Below are positions 25,763-35,242 of a stretch of 64,000 nt of DNA, one piece after another. The position numbers were made by a program, and so were the translations under genes. The DNA is from Bosea sp. AS-1 (GTDB taxonomy: Bacteria; Pseudomonadota; Alphaproteobacteria; Rhizobiales; Beijerinckiaceae). The stretch's first letter is position 1. Every line of letters begins with the position of its first letter. The stretch spans positions 3,754,501 through 3,818,500 of the forward strand of contig NZ_CP022372.1 in NCBI RefSeq assembly GCF_002220095.1, read 5' to 3'. The notes below the pieces were generated by a model that was not told where the DNA came from, made no database searches, and was given only the letters and a program-made list of their open reading frames with translations.

Positions 25763-28700
25763 TCACCGGCGCGTGGCTTCGACCTCGCGCAGGCAGACCT
25801 TCAACCGATCGAGGATCATCTCGACGTCGTCGGCGCCGATCGTCAGCGGCGGACGGATCTTGAGGATATTGTCGGCAGGGCCTTCGCGCCCGACCAGGAC
25901 GCGCATATCGCGCAACCGGTTCATGACATGCGCCGCCGCATCGGTCGCGGGTTCGCGCGTCTCGCGATCCGTGACCAGCTCCAGGCCCAGGAAGAGGCCG
26001 ATGCCGCGGACATCGCCGACGACGGAATAATCCTGCGCCAGGTCACGCATGCCGGCGAGCAGGCGTTCGCCCATCGCCTTCGCATTGGCCGAAAGCCCCT
26101 CCTCCTCGACGATGTCGAGCACCTCGGCCGCAATCAGGCAGGACAGGTTCGAGCCGCCGAAGGTCGAGAAATATTCCGGCCCCTCTGCGAAACGCTCGGC
26201 GATGGCGCGGGTGGTAATGACCGCGCCGATCGGGTGACCGTTGCCGAGCGGCTTGCCGAGCACGACGATATCCGGCTGCACCGCCTGCTGCTCGAAACCG
26301 AAATAATAGTCGCCGAGGCGGCCAAGCCCGGTCTGGACCTCGTCGGCGATGCAGACGCCGCCAGCGGCGCGGATGCGCTCATAGACCGCCGCGAGATAGC
26401 CCGGCGGCGGGATGATCTGGCCGCCGACGCTCGGAAAGGTCTCGGCGATGAAGCCCGCGACCTTGCCACCGCGTTCCGCGATCGCCTTCAGTGCACCGTC
26501 GACCTGCTGTGCATAGCGCAGCGCACGGTCGGGATCGTCGCGGCGGAAGCGGCCGCGATAGTCGTCGGCGACGTCGACGAGTTGCACCCAGGGCTTGCGC
26601 CCGCCCATGTTCGGCTTGTTGAACTTGTAGGCGGAGATATCGATCGCGCCGGTGGTGTTGCCGTGATAGCCGTGATCGGGCGTGACGATGTCGTAACCGC
26701 CGCTGGCGGCGCGAGCGAGGCGCAGCGCCAACTCGTTCGCCTCCGAGCCCGAATTCACGAAAAAGCAGACCTCCAGCTCCTTCGGCAGCTTAGCCGTGAG
26801 CCGCTCGGCCAGCGCCATAGGCGCCGGATGGAGGTAGCGCGTGTTCGAGTTCATCCGCGCGAGCTGGTCCATCGCCACCTTGCGGATGCGCGGATGAGCG
26901 TGCCCGACATGGGGGACGTTGTTGTAAGCGTCGAGATAGGGACGCCCCATCGCGTCGAAGAGATGGTGACGCCAGCCGCGCAGGAAAGTGACCGGGCGCT
27001 TGTAGCTGAGCTTCAGATTGGCGCTGAAGCGGGCCTTGCGCTCGGCCAGCAGCGCATCCTCGTCGACTGGCCGGTAGGCAACGCGATCATCCGGCAGGTT
27101 GAGCAGCGCGGCCGGGTTCGGGCAGATCGCCTGCCAGAGCTTCCAATCGTCCGGATCGGCGACGCCTGGCCAGTCATGGCCCATGCCGTCCAGCGTCAGC
27201 GCGAGCTGGAAATGCAGATGCGGCTCCCAGCCGCCATTCTCCTCGGCTGGGCCGAGTTTTGCGAAGGCCTCGCCCGCCGTAATCTCCTGACCGGGCTTCA
27301 GCTTCGCCGCGCCATCGGCGGCGAGATGACCATAGAGCGTGTGGAAGACGTCGCCCGCGGGCGTGCGGTGCTCGAGGATGACGACGCCGCCATAGTCGAG
27401 ATGGCCCTTGCGGTTCTCGGCCAGAGCGACCTTGCCGGCGAGAGGCGCGCGGACGGGCTCGCCGGCGGGAGCAAAGATATCGACCGCCATGTGGATGGTG
27501 CGGCGGTTGGAGGCAAGCCAGCGACCCTTGCGAAAAGCCTTGTCGGTATAGACCAGCCGCGGCTCACCATATTGGCCGAGCCACCACTCCGAGGTGATGC
27601 CGAGCCCGGTGCCGAGATGCCGAGCCTCGTCTGCACGCAGGTCGAAGGGATTCTGCGGGACCGTGGCCTCGGCTACAGCGAGCGAGCCGACTGGAAGATC
27701 GTCGAGCGGCCGACCGAGCACCGGCGCAAAGGCTCCGCGCTGTCCAGCGAGCCAATCGGCGATACGGCCCGCAGTGTCGGTGACGGGCAGACCGCAGGCA
27801 TTGCGCAGCCGCGCCTCGATCAAATCGCCGTCGATCGCCGGGTTCTCGAGGAGCCTCCAGGCAGGAGCCTGCGAGATGGTGACATAGGGATCGTCCGGCC
27901 GACCCTTGGCCTCGATCGTCGAGTTGACGACGCTGACGGCCAGCCGCATGCGAACCAGCGGCCAGATCAGCCCGATCTCCTCGGCGCTCAGCGGCGAAAC
28001 GGCATGATAGCCGGCGACGAAGGCGGCAAACGCCGCTTCCGGCGCCTCGTGGTCGAGGATGGCGTAGGCAGCGGCGATGGCGATCTCGCAGACGCGCGGC
28101 CCCATCGTCATGTCGCCGAAGTCGATCAGACCGCTGATCCTGGCGGGCTCGCCGAGGCGCGGCTGGATGAGAATGTTGAAGTCGTTGAGATCGTTGTGGA
28201 TCGTCTGCCGCGGCAGGCGATCGAGCACGGGCTGCAGGACCTCGTAGGCGGCAACGATCTGCGCGATGCGGTCGCGACGCGCGCCTTCCAGCACGCTCAG
28301 ATGCGGCTTGATCCAGCCGGCCTGGGTCAGGTCCCATTTCGCCGCATCGGGAGCGGCGGTGACCTTGAAGTCTCGCAGAGCGAGGTCGAGCCGGGCCGTC
28401 AGCGCACCGAGTTCGGAGAGAACGGCTGGCGGCTGCGGGCCTGCTTCGCCCATCGGGATGCCGTCGAAGGCGCGCTGGACCCAGACCATGCGCGCCTGAC
28501 CCGCGCCGTCCCGCACCTCGCGCCAGAACTTCGCGCCTTCGGCCGGCAGAAGCTGCGGCAGTGGCAGCGCGGGGTCGGCCGCGAGCGCATGGCTGATCGC
28601 AGCGCATTGCTGATCGACCAGAGCAGGCTCTCCCAGCGGCCGCATCGCCTTGACGATGACGTCGCCTTCCGCGGTCTTGCCGCGGAAATTGAGATCATAT

Positions 28701-28774
28701 TCGCCACCGAGCTGCCGCAACGCTCCCTGCACGCCGAACTGCTCGGCAACCCCACGCAACCAGCTATCCGTCAT
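25763..28774 (-). CDS. three-domain protein: APH-like kinase, M23 peptidase, class III PLP enzyme
   Basis: A single 1003-residue frame joins three enzymes. Residues about 1-340 are an aminoglycoside phosphotransferase-like kinase with the catalytic HNDLNDFN and metal-binding LIDFGDM motifs. Residues about 420-560 are an M23/LytM zinc-peptidase-like domain with HMAVDIFAPAG (HxxxD), LYGHLA and EPHLHFQL (HxH), so zinc ligands look intact. Residues about 590-1000 are a class III PLP enzyme with VNSGSEANELALRLARA and the PLP lysine in VLGKPLGNGHPIGAV, the form seen in the phosphoethanolamine/phosphohydroxylysine phospho-lyases. Those lyases work after an APH-like hydroxylysine kinase, so kinase plus phospho-lyase is a coherent pair; the peptidase between them is odd. 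Start at 28774 has GGGAGG upstream. The 207-bp gap before the next gene shows nothing further. Confidence 0.85.
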   Translation of the reverse strand: MTDSWLRGVAEQFGVQGALRQLGGEYDLNFRGKTAEGDVIVKAMRPLGEPALVDQQCAAISHALAADPALPLPQLLPAEGAKFWREVRDGAGQARMVWVQRAFDGIPMGEAGPQPPAVLSELGALTARLDLALRDFKVTAAPDAAKWDLTQAGWIKPHLSVLEGARRDRIAQIVAAYEVLQPVLDRLPRQTIHNDLNDFNILIQPRLGEPARISGLIDFGDMTMGPRVCEIAIAAAYAILDHEAPEAAFAAFVAGYHAVSPLSAEEIGLIWPLVRMRLAVSVVNSTIEAKGRPDDPYVTISQAPAWRLLENPAIDGDLIEARLRNACGLPVTDTAGRIADWLAGQRGAFAPVLGRPLDDLPVGSLAVAEATVPQNPFDLRADEARHLGTGLGITSEWWLGQYGEPRLVYTDKAFRKGRWLASNRRTIHMAVDIFAPAGEPVRAPLAGKVALAENRKGHLDYGGVVILEHRTPAGDVFHTLYGHLAADGAAKLKPGQEITAGEAFAKLGPAEENGGWEPHLHFQLALTLDGMGHDWPGVADPDDWKLWQAICPNPAALLNLPDDRVAYRPVDEDALLAERKARFSANLKLSYKRPVTFLRGWRHHLFDAMGRPYLDAYNNVPHVGHAHPRIRKVAMDQLARMNSNTRYLHPAPMALAERLTAKLPKELEVCFFVNSGSEANELALRLARAASGGYDIVTPDHGYHGNTTGAIDISAYKFNKPNMGGRKPWVQLVDVADDYRGRFRRDDPDRALRYAQQVDGALKAIAERGGKVAGFIAETFPSVGGQIIPPPGYLAAVYERIRAAGGVCIADEVQTGLGRLGDYYFGFEQQAVQPDIVVLGKPLGNGHPIGAVITTRAIAERFAEGPEYFSTFGGSNLSCLIAAEVLDIVEEEGLSANAKAMGERLLAGMRDLAQDYSVVGDVRGIGLFLGLELVTDRETREPATDAAAHVMNRLRDMRVLVGREGPADNILKIRPPLTIGADDVEMILDRLKVCLREVEATRR

Positions 28775-28981
28775 CCTCGGCCTCCCAGCCCGATACGCGA
28801 CGGCCCGCCCCGATATCCTGCCGCCAATCGGCGGCCACGAATCGCAATACGGACCTTTGTTGATTTCAGCAGAAGAACGTTCGGTGCCGCGATGCAAGCG
28901 CAGCGCACGACAATGCCCCATGCAATCGATCGGGGCAGAGCAAAATGGCGGCCCGCGCCCCCTGCCCCGTTTCGCTGGCCC

Positions 28982-30235
28982 TCAGCCTGCAGCAGCCCGC
29001 CGTTCCGCGGCCCGCTGCCGCGGCCATACGATCGCCCACGAACCGATCAGCACGATGACCTCCGAAAAGGCGGCGCCCAGCAAAGCCCATGACGGCGGAA
29101 CCGTCAGCAGCAGGACAAGTACCATCAGCATGCCGAGGACAGCCGCGATGGCCGAGAGGATCGCGATCGAGCGATAATCCTGGGCGATCTCGAGCCAGAC
29201 GCGCGGCATGACGTAGAGCACCGACAGCCCGCCGGCGACCCAGGCCATCAGCGAGACGTTGAAGAAGCTGGTGTCGCCGAGGCTGTCGGGGCGAATGAAG
29301 GGGAGCGCGATCATGACGGCCAGCCCGTAGAGGAGGTTGAGAACGACCAGCAACGGCGGCCAGTGGCGCAGGAGCCGCCCGACCTTGGCGAACTGGTTCT
29401 GCGCCATCAGCGCCGTCATCTCGGGATGCATCATATTGGCGAAGGCCGTCGCGACGATCCGCAGCGGCACGAAATTCAACAGTGCAGCGGCGATCGGGGC
29501 ATAGGCGGCTGGGCCGGCGATGGCAGCGACGAGCAGCGCCATGCCCTGCCCCTGCAAATTCGTAATGGTAACGCTCAGCAGAGACCATTTGAGGTCGCGC
29601 CAGAGCCGCTTGTAGCGGCGCCAGAGATGGGCGCCCGCCCCGAACCGGATGGGCCGGCGCCCCAGCACCAGCATCGCCGCGATGCCGAGCGCGTTCGCCA
29701 CCGTCATGACGAGGAAGGTGTGCTGCAGGATATGGGTATCGTCCCAGACGACCCAGGCCGTTCCGGCAGCGCCGCTCAGGGTGAAGAGCAGATCGCTGGC
29801 GCTGACCAGGATCTGGCGGTTACGGGCGAAGAAGACCATCCGGATATGGGCCCGCAGCGCCCAGAGCGCGACGAAGGTGCCGCCGCTCACCGCGCCTTCG
29901 TCGATCCAGCCGGAGAGCACGATCGCGACGACCAGGCCGAACAGTGCCGAGAGCATCGCCGCCGCCGTCCCGAACGAGACCTCATAGGCATTGGCCGCAG
30001 CGACCCTGTGGCTGCCGGCGATGCAGATGCTGGCCGGCAGGGCCGTGAAGGCCCGGATATAGGTCAGGCCGATGCCGCCAGCCACCATGGCCAGCGCGAA
30101 GATACCGTAGTCCCTGGCCGAGGCCGAATGGAGCAGCACAATGTTGAGCGCGAGGTGGAAGGCGCTCTGCATCGCCTCGCCACCGACCATGACGGTCAGG
30201 CGCAGGATCAGTCGGCGCAGGGCCTGAAAGCTCAT
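28982..30235 (-). CDS. polysaccharide flippase-like membrane protein (Wzx/MOP family)
   Basis: This 417-residue protein is almost entirely hydrophobic, with about 12 membrane segments (for example NIVLLHSASARDYGIFALAM, VAIVLSGWID, LLVVLNLLYGLAVMIALPFI and LGMLMVLVLLL). The pattern and length fit the oligosaccharide flippase branch of the MOP superfamily, though similarity motifs are weak. It overlaps the preceding glycosyltransferase gene by 4 bp, which supports a role in exporting a lipid-linked repeat unit. Confidence 0.75.
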   Translation of the reverse strand: MSFQALRRLILRLTVMVGGEAMQSAFHLALNIVLLHSASARDYGIFALAMVAGGIGLTYIRAFTALPASICIAGSHRVAAANAYEVSFGTAAAMLSALFGLVVAIVLSGWIDEGAVSGGTFVALWALRAHIRMVFFARNRQILVSASDLLFTLSGAAGTAWVVWDDTHILQHTFLVMTVANALGIAAMLVLGRRPIRFGAGAHLWRRYKRLWRDLKWSLLSVTITNLQGQGMALLVAAIAGPAAYAPIAAALLNFVPLRIVATAFANMMHPEMTALMAQNQFAKVGRLLRHWPPLLVVLNLLYGLAVMIALPFIRPDSLGDTSFFNVSLMAWVAGGLSVLYVMPRVWLEIAQDYRSIAILSAIAAVLGMLMVLVLLLTVPPSWALLGAAFSEVIVLIGSWAIVWPRQRAAERRAAAG

Positions 30236-31371
30236 CGGCGGACGGATCCGTTACGACCGAGCATGTCGCCAGCCACAGCCGCGATGGCGCGCGCCACCGC
30301 CTGATCGCTGAACAGCGCCGCGAAACGCTGCCGGCCGGCACGGGCCATTGCTGGCAGATCCTGCGGAGCGAGGATGGTTTGCGCCAGTGCCCGGGAGAGG
30401 GCCTCGGCATCGTTCGGTGGCAGGAGACGGCCGGTCACGCCATCCTCCACGACCTCCTGCAAGCCTCCGATCGCGGAAGCCAGCGGAGGCCGACCGAACG
30501 CCATCGCCTCGATCGCGACGCGCCCCAGCGATTCCGGCCGACGCGAGGGCACGACCACGATATCGGCCCAGCGATAGAGCGGCGACGGGTCGTCGACGAA
30601 GGGCTCGACCCGGACCCGACCGTCGAGCCCGGCCTCAACCACGGCATCGTGCAGGGCACGCTCGAGATCGGGATCCTCGAAGGCGCTGCCGACGATCCGC
30701 ACCTCGACCCGCTCGCGCAACTCCGGGCTGAGTGCGGCGACGGCGGCGAGCAAAATCTCCTGCCCCTTGATCCGGTTGATGCGGCCCAGCATCAGCACCC
30801 GCAGTGGGCGCGAACCGTCATAATCCGTCGGCGACCAGTCCGCCGGGCCTGTCACGCCGTTGTAGATCACGTCGGATTCATATCCGGGCGGCAGCGGGAA
30901 AGCCTGCCGCGTGGCCTGCGAATTGAAGATCAGGCGGCTCCGGCCCCACAGAATGAGGCGTCGCAGCAAGGTGCGGGTCGCCCCTTCCGGGATCTCATGG
31001 ATGTGATGTATGGCCTTGCCGGGAAAGAACCGCGCGGCGAGCGTGTGATCCACGATCACCGAGGTGTTGATGTAGACGAGGTCGCAGCGCCGCAGGCGCC
31101 GGGCGGCGCGCAGCACCGCGAGCGGCAGCGCGACGGGCGCGGCTGCCAGCAGTCTTGGCAGATTCCGGCGGCGCAGCACCCAGAGCGGCTCGATGACAAT
31201 GCGGCTGGCCGTACCGTTCAGCAGCGAGAGGATCGGGCCTTCCCGCGGCAGGACGACCTCGATCTCGGCGGCCGGATAGGCCTGCCGCAGTGCCGCGACG
31301 CTTTCAGCAAAACTGCGATCCGAGCCGTAGAGTTCGTATCCTTGGTGGATGCAGGCGATGCGAGGCGTCAC
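30232..31371 (-). CDS. glycosyltransferase family 4
   Basis: This 379-residue GT-B glycosyltransferase has an N-terminal acceptor domain (YELYGSDRSFAESVAALRQAYP) and a C-terminal donor domain with LRVLMLGRINRIKGQEILLAAVAAL and the EX7E-type region VVPSRRPESLGRVAIEAMAFGRP. It should add a sugar to the growing polysaccharide repeat at the cytoplasmic face. It is divergent from the next glycosyltransferase (31544) across an AT-richer promoter gap. Donor and acceptor cannot be deduced. Confidence 0.88.
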   Translation of the reverse strand: MTPRIACIHQGYELYGSDRSFAESVAALRQAYPAAEIEVVLPREGPILSLLNGTASRIVIEPLWVLRRRNLPRLLAAAPVALPLAVLRAARRLRRCDLVYINTSVIVDHTLAARFFPGKAIHHIHEIPEGATRTLLRRLILWGRSRLIFNSQATRQAFPLPPGYESDVIYNGVTGPADWSPTDYDGSRPLRVLMLGRINRIKGQEILLAAVAALSPELRERVEVRIVGSAFEDPDLERALHDAVVEAGLDGRVRVEPFVDDPSPLYRWADIVVVPSRRPESLGRVAIEAMAFGRPPLASAIGGLQEVVEDGVTGRLLPPNDAEALSRALAQTILAPQDLPAMARAGRQRFAALFSDQAVARAIAAVAGDMLGRNGSVRR

Positions 31372-31543
31372 GATCGGTTCCGTCTGGGGGCGCCGCCCTG
31401 CGGCTCGGCTCCCGAGTCTGCAGTGCTGGAAAGAACGCCCTAACCATTATCGATAAAAGAAGAATAAAAGGCTGAAATTCAAGGCAAGATTAAAGGCACT
31501 AGAGCTAGCTTAATATGCATTAGCGCCTCTGCCGGACAAGATC
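31372..31543. promoter_or_regulatory. AT-rich divergent promoter region between glycosyltransferase genes
   Basis: The 172-bp gap contains the most AT-rich stretch of this part of the window (about 31441-31530, with runs such as ATCGATAAAAGAAGAATAAAA and TTAATATGCATTAGC). The contrast with the high-GC surroundings and the divergent orientation of both flanking genes suggest promoters for the two halves of the polysaccharide cluster. No specific -10/-35 pair or operator is convincing. Confidence 0.45.
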
Positions 31544-32716
31544 ATGCCTCACACCTCCCCCTCGCTGCTGATCCTCGGAACACGAGGTATTCCGGCCGCG
31601 CATGGCGGTTTCGAGACCTTTGCAGAGAAACTTGCACTATTTCTGGCAGGGCGCGGCTGGCGGATCGGCGTGTATTGCCAAGAGGAAGTTCCCGTCGTCA
31701 CGGAGCGCTTCCGCAGCGAAACCTGGCGCGACATCGAGCTCATCCAGACCCAGGTCGCTTCGACAGGCCCGCGCGCGACGCTCGAATTCGACTGGCATTG
31801 CGCCCGGGACGCGGCCCGACGGCAAGCCGTCAGCCTCGTGCTTGGCTACAATGGTGCGGTCTTCCTGCCCTATCTGCGTCTTGCCGGGCGCAAGATCCTG
31901 ACCAACATGGACGGGATCGAATGGCGCAGGCCGAAATGGTCGCTGCCGGTCCGTGGCTGGTTCTGGGCCAATGAATGGATTGCCGCCTGGACCTCTCATC
32001 GCCTCGTCGCCGATCATCCCGTCATCGCCGATCACCTGGCGACGCGGCGCCCGCGCAGCGCAACGGCCATGATCCCCTATGGCGGCGTGCCGATCGAATC
32101 CGCCCCAACCGAACCGCTCGCCGCGTTGGGCCTGGAAAGTGGCCGTTACCTGATTTCGATCGCCCGGATCGAGCCCGACAATTCAATCCTGACGCTGGTC
32201 GAGGCCTTTTCGCGCAAGCCGCGCGGCATGAAGCTGGTCGTGCTGGGGACCTTCGTCGATGGGAATCCCTATCACCGACAAGTCAGGGAAGCAGCCGGCC
32301 CGGAGGTGATCATGCCCGGCGCCATCTACGAGGCGGATACGGTGCAGGCCCTGCGCTTCCACGCGCGCGGCTACATGCACGGCCACACCGTCGGCGGCAC
32401 CAACCCGTCCCTGGTCGAAGCGCTCTGGGCGAGCAACCCGGTCATCGCGCACGACAACCCCTATAACCGCTGGACGGCCGGCGAAGCCGGGCTGTTCTTC
32501 AGCGACGCAGCAAGCTGCGAAGCCGCGATCGAAAGCCTCCTCGGCGAGGATGAGCTCGCGGCGCGCCTGAAGGCCGCGGCGCAAGCCCGGGCGCGCGAGG
32601 CCTTCGATTGGCAAGCCGTGCTCGAAGCCTATGAGCGGGAAGCCCTCGCCCTGACAGATCGCGTGCCGCGACCGGCCCTGCAACCGACCGGAATGGTCAG
32701 CAACGAGCCGCGATGA
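31544..32716 (+). CDS. glycosyltransferase with DUF1972-type N-terminus
   Basis: This 390-residue GT4-like glycosyltransferase begins SLLILGTRGIPAAHGGFETFAEKL, the characteristic N-terminal signature of the DUF1972 rhamnosyl-/glycosyltransferase group. LTNMDGIEWRRPKW follows, then the donor domain ISIARIEPDNSILTLVEAFS and HGHTVGGTNPSLVEALWA, where the Glu of the donor-binding motif is kept. It probably transfers a deoxyhexose or hexose to the exopolysaccharide repeat. Its stop overlaps the start of the GH5 gene (ATGA), so the two are coupled. Confidence 0.87.
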   Translation: MPHTSPSLLILGTRGIPAAHGGFETFAEKLALFLAGRGWRIGVYCQEEVPVVTERFRSETWRDIELIQTQVASTGPRATLEFDWHCARDAARRQAVSLVLGYNGAVFLPYLRLAGRKILTNMDGIEWRRPKWSLPVRGWFWANEWIAAWTSHRLVADHPVIADHLATRRPRSATAMIPYGGVPIESAPTEPLAALGLESGRYLISIARIEPDNSILTLVEAFSRKPRGMKLVVLGTFVDGNPYHRQVREAAGPEVIMPGAIYEADTVQALRFHARGYMHGHTVGGTNPSLVEALWASNPVIAHDNPYNRWTAGEAGLFFSDAASCEAAIESLLGEDELAARLKAAAQARAREAFDWQAVLEAYEREALALTDRVPRPALQPTGMVSNEPR

Positions 32717-33951
32717 GGCTCAGCCGCCGCGCAGTCCTGGCGGGAGCCGGTGCCGTCGCTGTCGGCCGCCAGCCGGCGCAGGCGGCTCAGCCGCTCCTGC
32801 TGCGACGCGGCATCAACCTCTGGCCCTGGTTCTCCCTGACGCGCGAGCACCCAGCGCCGCGTACCGATTACGACTGGCCGCCCTTCCAGCTCGACCGACC
32901 TGTTCCCACGGAGCGCGACCTGTCGCTGCAGCGCCGGGCCGGCTTCGATTTCGTCCGGCTGCCGGTCGACCCCGGCCCGTTCCTGGCGGCCACCCCCACG
33001 GTCCGGGCTGCCCTGCTCGACCAGCTCATCACCGCGGTGGCGCTCGCGCGGGTGCAGGACCTCGCAGTGATCGTCAATCTCCATGCCAATGCCGCCACGC
33101 ATTACTGGACGCCCAATCGCCTGTTCAGCGGGCCGGGCGCGCCGGGATTTCCCGCCTATCGCGACCTCGTGGAGGAGATCGCCGGCCTGCTGGGCAGGCT
33201 GGGGCCGCGCCGACTTGCCTTCGAACCGGTCAACGAGCCGCCCCAGTCCTGCGGTGCGCTCGAGTGGGACGACATGCAGCGGCGGCTGCTGGCGGCTGCC
33301 CGCGGCGCGGCGCCGGGACTGACCCTGCTGGCGACGGGAGCCTGCGGCAGCATGATCGCCGGCCTCCCGGCATTGCGGGCGCGAACCCTGGCCGCCTTCG
33401 AGCCCCTGCTTTTCACCTTCCACTTCTACGAGCCCTATGTCTTCTCGCATCAGGGCGCGCGCTGGATGAGCGAGCCGTTCTACCCGGTTCTGAACGCAGT
33501 TCCCTGGCCAGCAGCGCAGGGCAATCTCGCGACGACTCTGGCCGCGGTACGCACGAGGATGGAAACGACCGGCCAACCGCCACTGGGCAGTGGTGCAGCG
33601 ACCTACAGGGAGGCCGAGCGTGTCCTGAAGCAGTATTTCGAGGCGCAACCCGCCCGCCCCTTCATCGACGGCTATCTACGGCAGGTCGCCGATTGGGCGA
33701 AACGAGAAGGCGTCGAGCCCGGGCGTGTCCTGATGGGCGAGTTCGGAGCCTTACGCTCCGGCGCCGGCATCGCGGCGGCCGGCGCGGACGACCGCGCGCG
33801 CTATGTCCGCGACGTGCGGCAGAGCGCAGAGGAGCTCGGCTTTCCCTGGGCCTTCTGGAACCTGTTCGACAGCATGGGGCTGATCGACGACGTCAGCCGG
33901 CGGCCCGACCCGACAATGATCGCGGCCCTGGGGCTGAGGATGCCTGATTGA
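32713..33951 (+). CDS. glycoside hydrolase family 5-type secreted glycosidase
   Basis: This 412-residue protein has a twin-arginine signal (LSRRAVLAGAGAVAVG, cleavage near AQAAQ) and a GH5 TIM barrel. The acid/base Glu is in FEPVNEPPQS and the nucleophile Glu in VLMGEFGALRSG; FHFYEPYVF carries the conserved His/Tyr. It is therefore expected to be active on a beta-glucan-like polymer in the periplasm or outside. Inside an exopolysaccharide cluster such enzymes usually trim or process the nascent polymer rather than feed on cellulose. Its last 59 bp overlap the 3' end of the convergent polymerase gene. Confidence 0.86.
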   Translation: MRLSRRAVLAGAGAVAVGRQPAQAAQPLLLRRGINLWPWFSLTREHPAPRTDYDWPPFQLDRPVPTERDLSLQRRAGFDFVRLPVDPGPFLAATPTVRAALLDQLITAVALARVQDLAVIVNLHANAATHYWTPNRLFSGPGAPGFPAYRDLVEEIAGLLGRLGPRRLAFEPVNEPPQSCGALEWDDMQRRLLAAARGAAPGLTLLATGACGSMIAGLPALRARTLAAFEPLLFTFHFYEPYVFSHQGARWMSEPFYPVLNAVPWPAAQGNLATTLAAVRTRMETTGQPPLGSGAATYREAERVLKQYFEAQPARPFIDGYLRQVADWAKREGVEPGRVLMGEFGALRSGAGIAAAGADDRARYVRDVRQSAEELGFPWAFWNLFDSMGLIDDVSRRPDPTMIAALGLRMPD

Positions 33952-35242
33952 ACCGGCTCGGCCCGACCGGGCGCTCCCGGGGATAGAGGCAGAGCACCAG
34001 GACGATGAACTTGGCCACGAGCGTGGTCTTCGTCGCGACGCTCTCCGAGCCGTTCAGCAGGATGATCCAGACGATCATGACCAGCCAGACGCCCCGGCGC
34101 CCGCGCCCGAGCTCATACATGAACAGCCCGAAGGCCAGCGTGACGAGCGCCATGATAATCGCGCCCTGATACAGGGTCATGCGGATGAACGGGTTCTCGA
34201 TGCCCCATTCGAGACCGTTGACGCGGCGCAGCGTGTCGACGAGCTGAGTGTCGGGGCCGATGATGAGGTCGCCAAGAGAGAACATCGCCAGCAGGTCGAA
34301 CATCTCCTTGCGCGCATTGGCACTGCCACCGTCCGAGACGAAGCGACCCAGCACGTCATTGAAGAAGCCAAGCTCCGCCAGCCCGCCGATCGCTACCGGC
34401 AGAACAGCGATCAGGGCACAGCCTATCGCAGCTCCGATCAGCGAGATCCGGTTCCGGCGCAGCAGCCCGAGCAGCGCCCCCGCGCCATAGATCAGGCCGA
34501 AGAACAACGAGGTCAGCAAGGCGGTACGGCCGCCGAAGACGACGAGCGCCGCGCTCTGCAGCGCGATGAGGACGCCCCGCGTCGTGGGCGACAGCGAGGG
34601 GGCGCCGCTGATCAGCGCCATCAGATAGCAGGCCGTGATCATCGCATTGACCAGCGGATGGCCGTGCAGAGCCGTGGAGCGCGTGTCGGTCTCGAAGGCT
34701 ATGCCGTCGAAGCGATAGGGGAAGACCCTGACCTGGGTCACGAACTCGAAGAGCGCCAGCAGGGCGTTCACCGTCATCATGACGTGCAGCATCGTCGTCA
34801 GCGTCGCCATGGTGTCGTCATCGGCATCGACGAGCAGCAGCATCAGCAGCCCTGCTGCGATGTAGGTGTCGACGAGGCCGCCGATGCCGGGACCGTCCCG
34901 CAGCACCGTGACGACGAATGTGCCCATGGCGACGACCAGCATCAGCAGCGTGGCAGGCCTGGCGCTGGCGAGATGGATGCTGCGGCTGACGGGATCGCCG
35001 CCAGCGACCAGGCTCCAGCCGAAGAGCAGGACGATCATATAGGTGGAAGGATGGATCTTCGTGGCGGCCGAGCCGGCAAGCCCGTCATAATTGTAGCCGA
35101 TCAGCCAGAGCATGCCGCCCGATACGCAGAACAGCACGATAACAGTGGCGAAGAGGCCGTAGCGCGTGACGGCATCGAGACGAGCCCAGACCGGCGCCCG
35201 GCGCAGCCTCAGGGCATCGTCGCCGAGGCCGGCGGCCTGCAT
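33893..35242 (-). CDS. polysaccharide polymerase-like membrane protein (VpsF/O-antigen ligase type)
   Basis: This 449-residue integral membrane protein has 10-12 hydrophobic segments and a large central hydrophilic loop, as in O-antigen polymerase/ligase and VpsF-type proteins. Recognisable stretches are IHPSTYMIVLLFGWSLVAGG and TALHGHPLVNAMITACYL, the latter carrying the Gly-His-Pro near the periplasmic loop typical of the group. It would polymerise the repeat units. The start overlaps the stop of the Wzc/GumC-like gene by one base and the C-terminus overlaps the convergent GH5 gene. A basic tail ends the protein. Confidence 0.77.
   Translation of the reverse strand: MQAAGLGDDALRLRRAPVWARLDAVTRYGLFATVIVLFCVSGGMLWLIGYNYDGLAGSAATKIHPSTYMIVLLFGWSLVAGGDPVSRSIHLASARPATLLMLVVAMGTFVVTVLRDGPGIGGLVDTYIAAGLLMLLLVDADDDTMATLTTMLHVMMTVNALLALFEFVTQVRVFPYRFDGIAFETDTRSTALHGHPLVNAMITACYLMALISGAPSLSPTTRGVLIALQSAALVVFGGRTALLTSLFFGLIYGAGALLGLLRRNRISLIGAAIGCALIAVLPVAIGGLAELGFFNDVLGRFVSDGGSANARKEMFDLLAMFSLGDLIIGPDTQLVDTLRRVNGLEWGIENPFIRMTLYQGAIIMALVTLAFGLFMYELGRGRRGVWLVMIVWIILLNGSESVATKTTLVAKFIVLVLCLYPRERPVGPSRFNQASSAPGPRSLSGRAAG

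Noticed and set aside
25430..29092. A long plus-strand open frame (about 1220 codons) opposite the kinase-peptidase-PLP gene.
   Set aside because: The minus-strand frame has three recognisable enzyme domains with catalytic motifs; the plus-strand frame has none and begins inside the Gfo/Idh gene.
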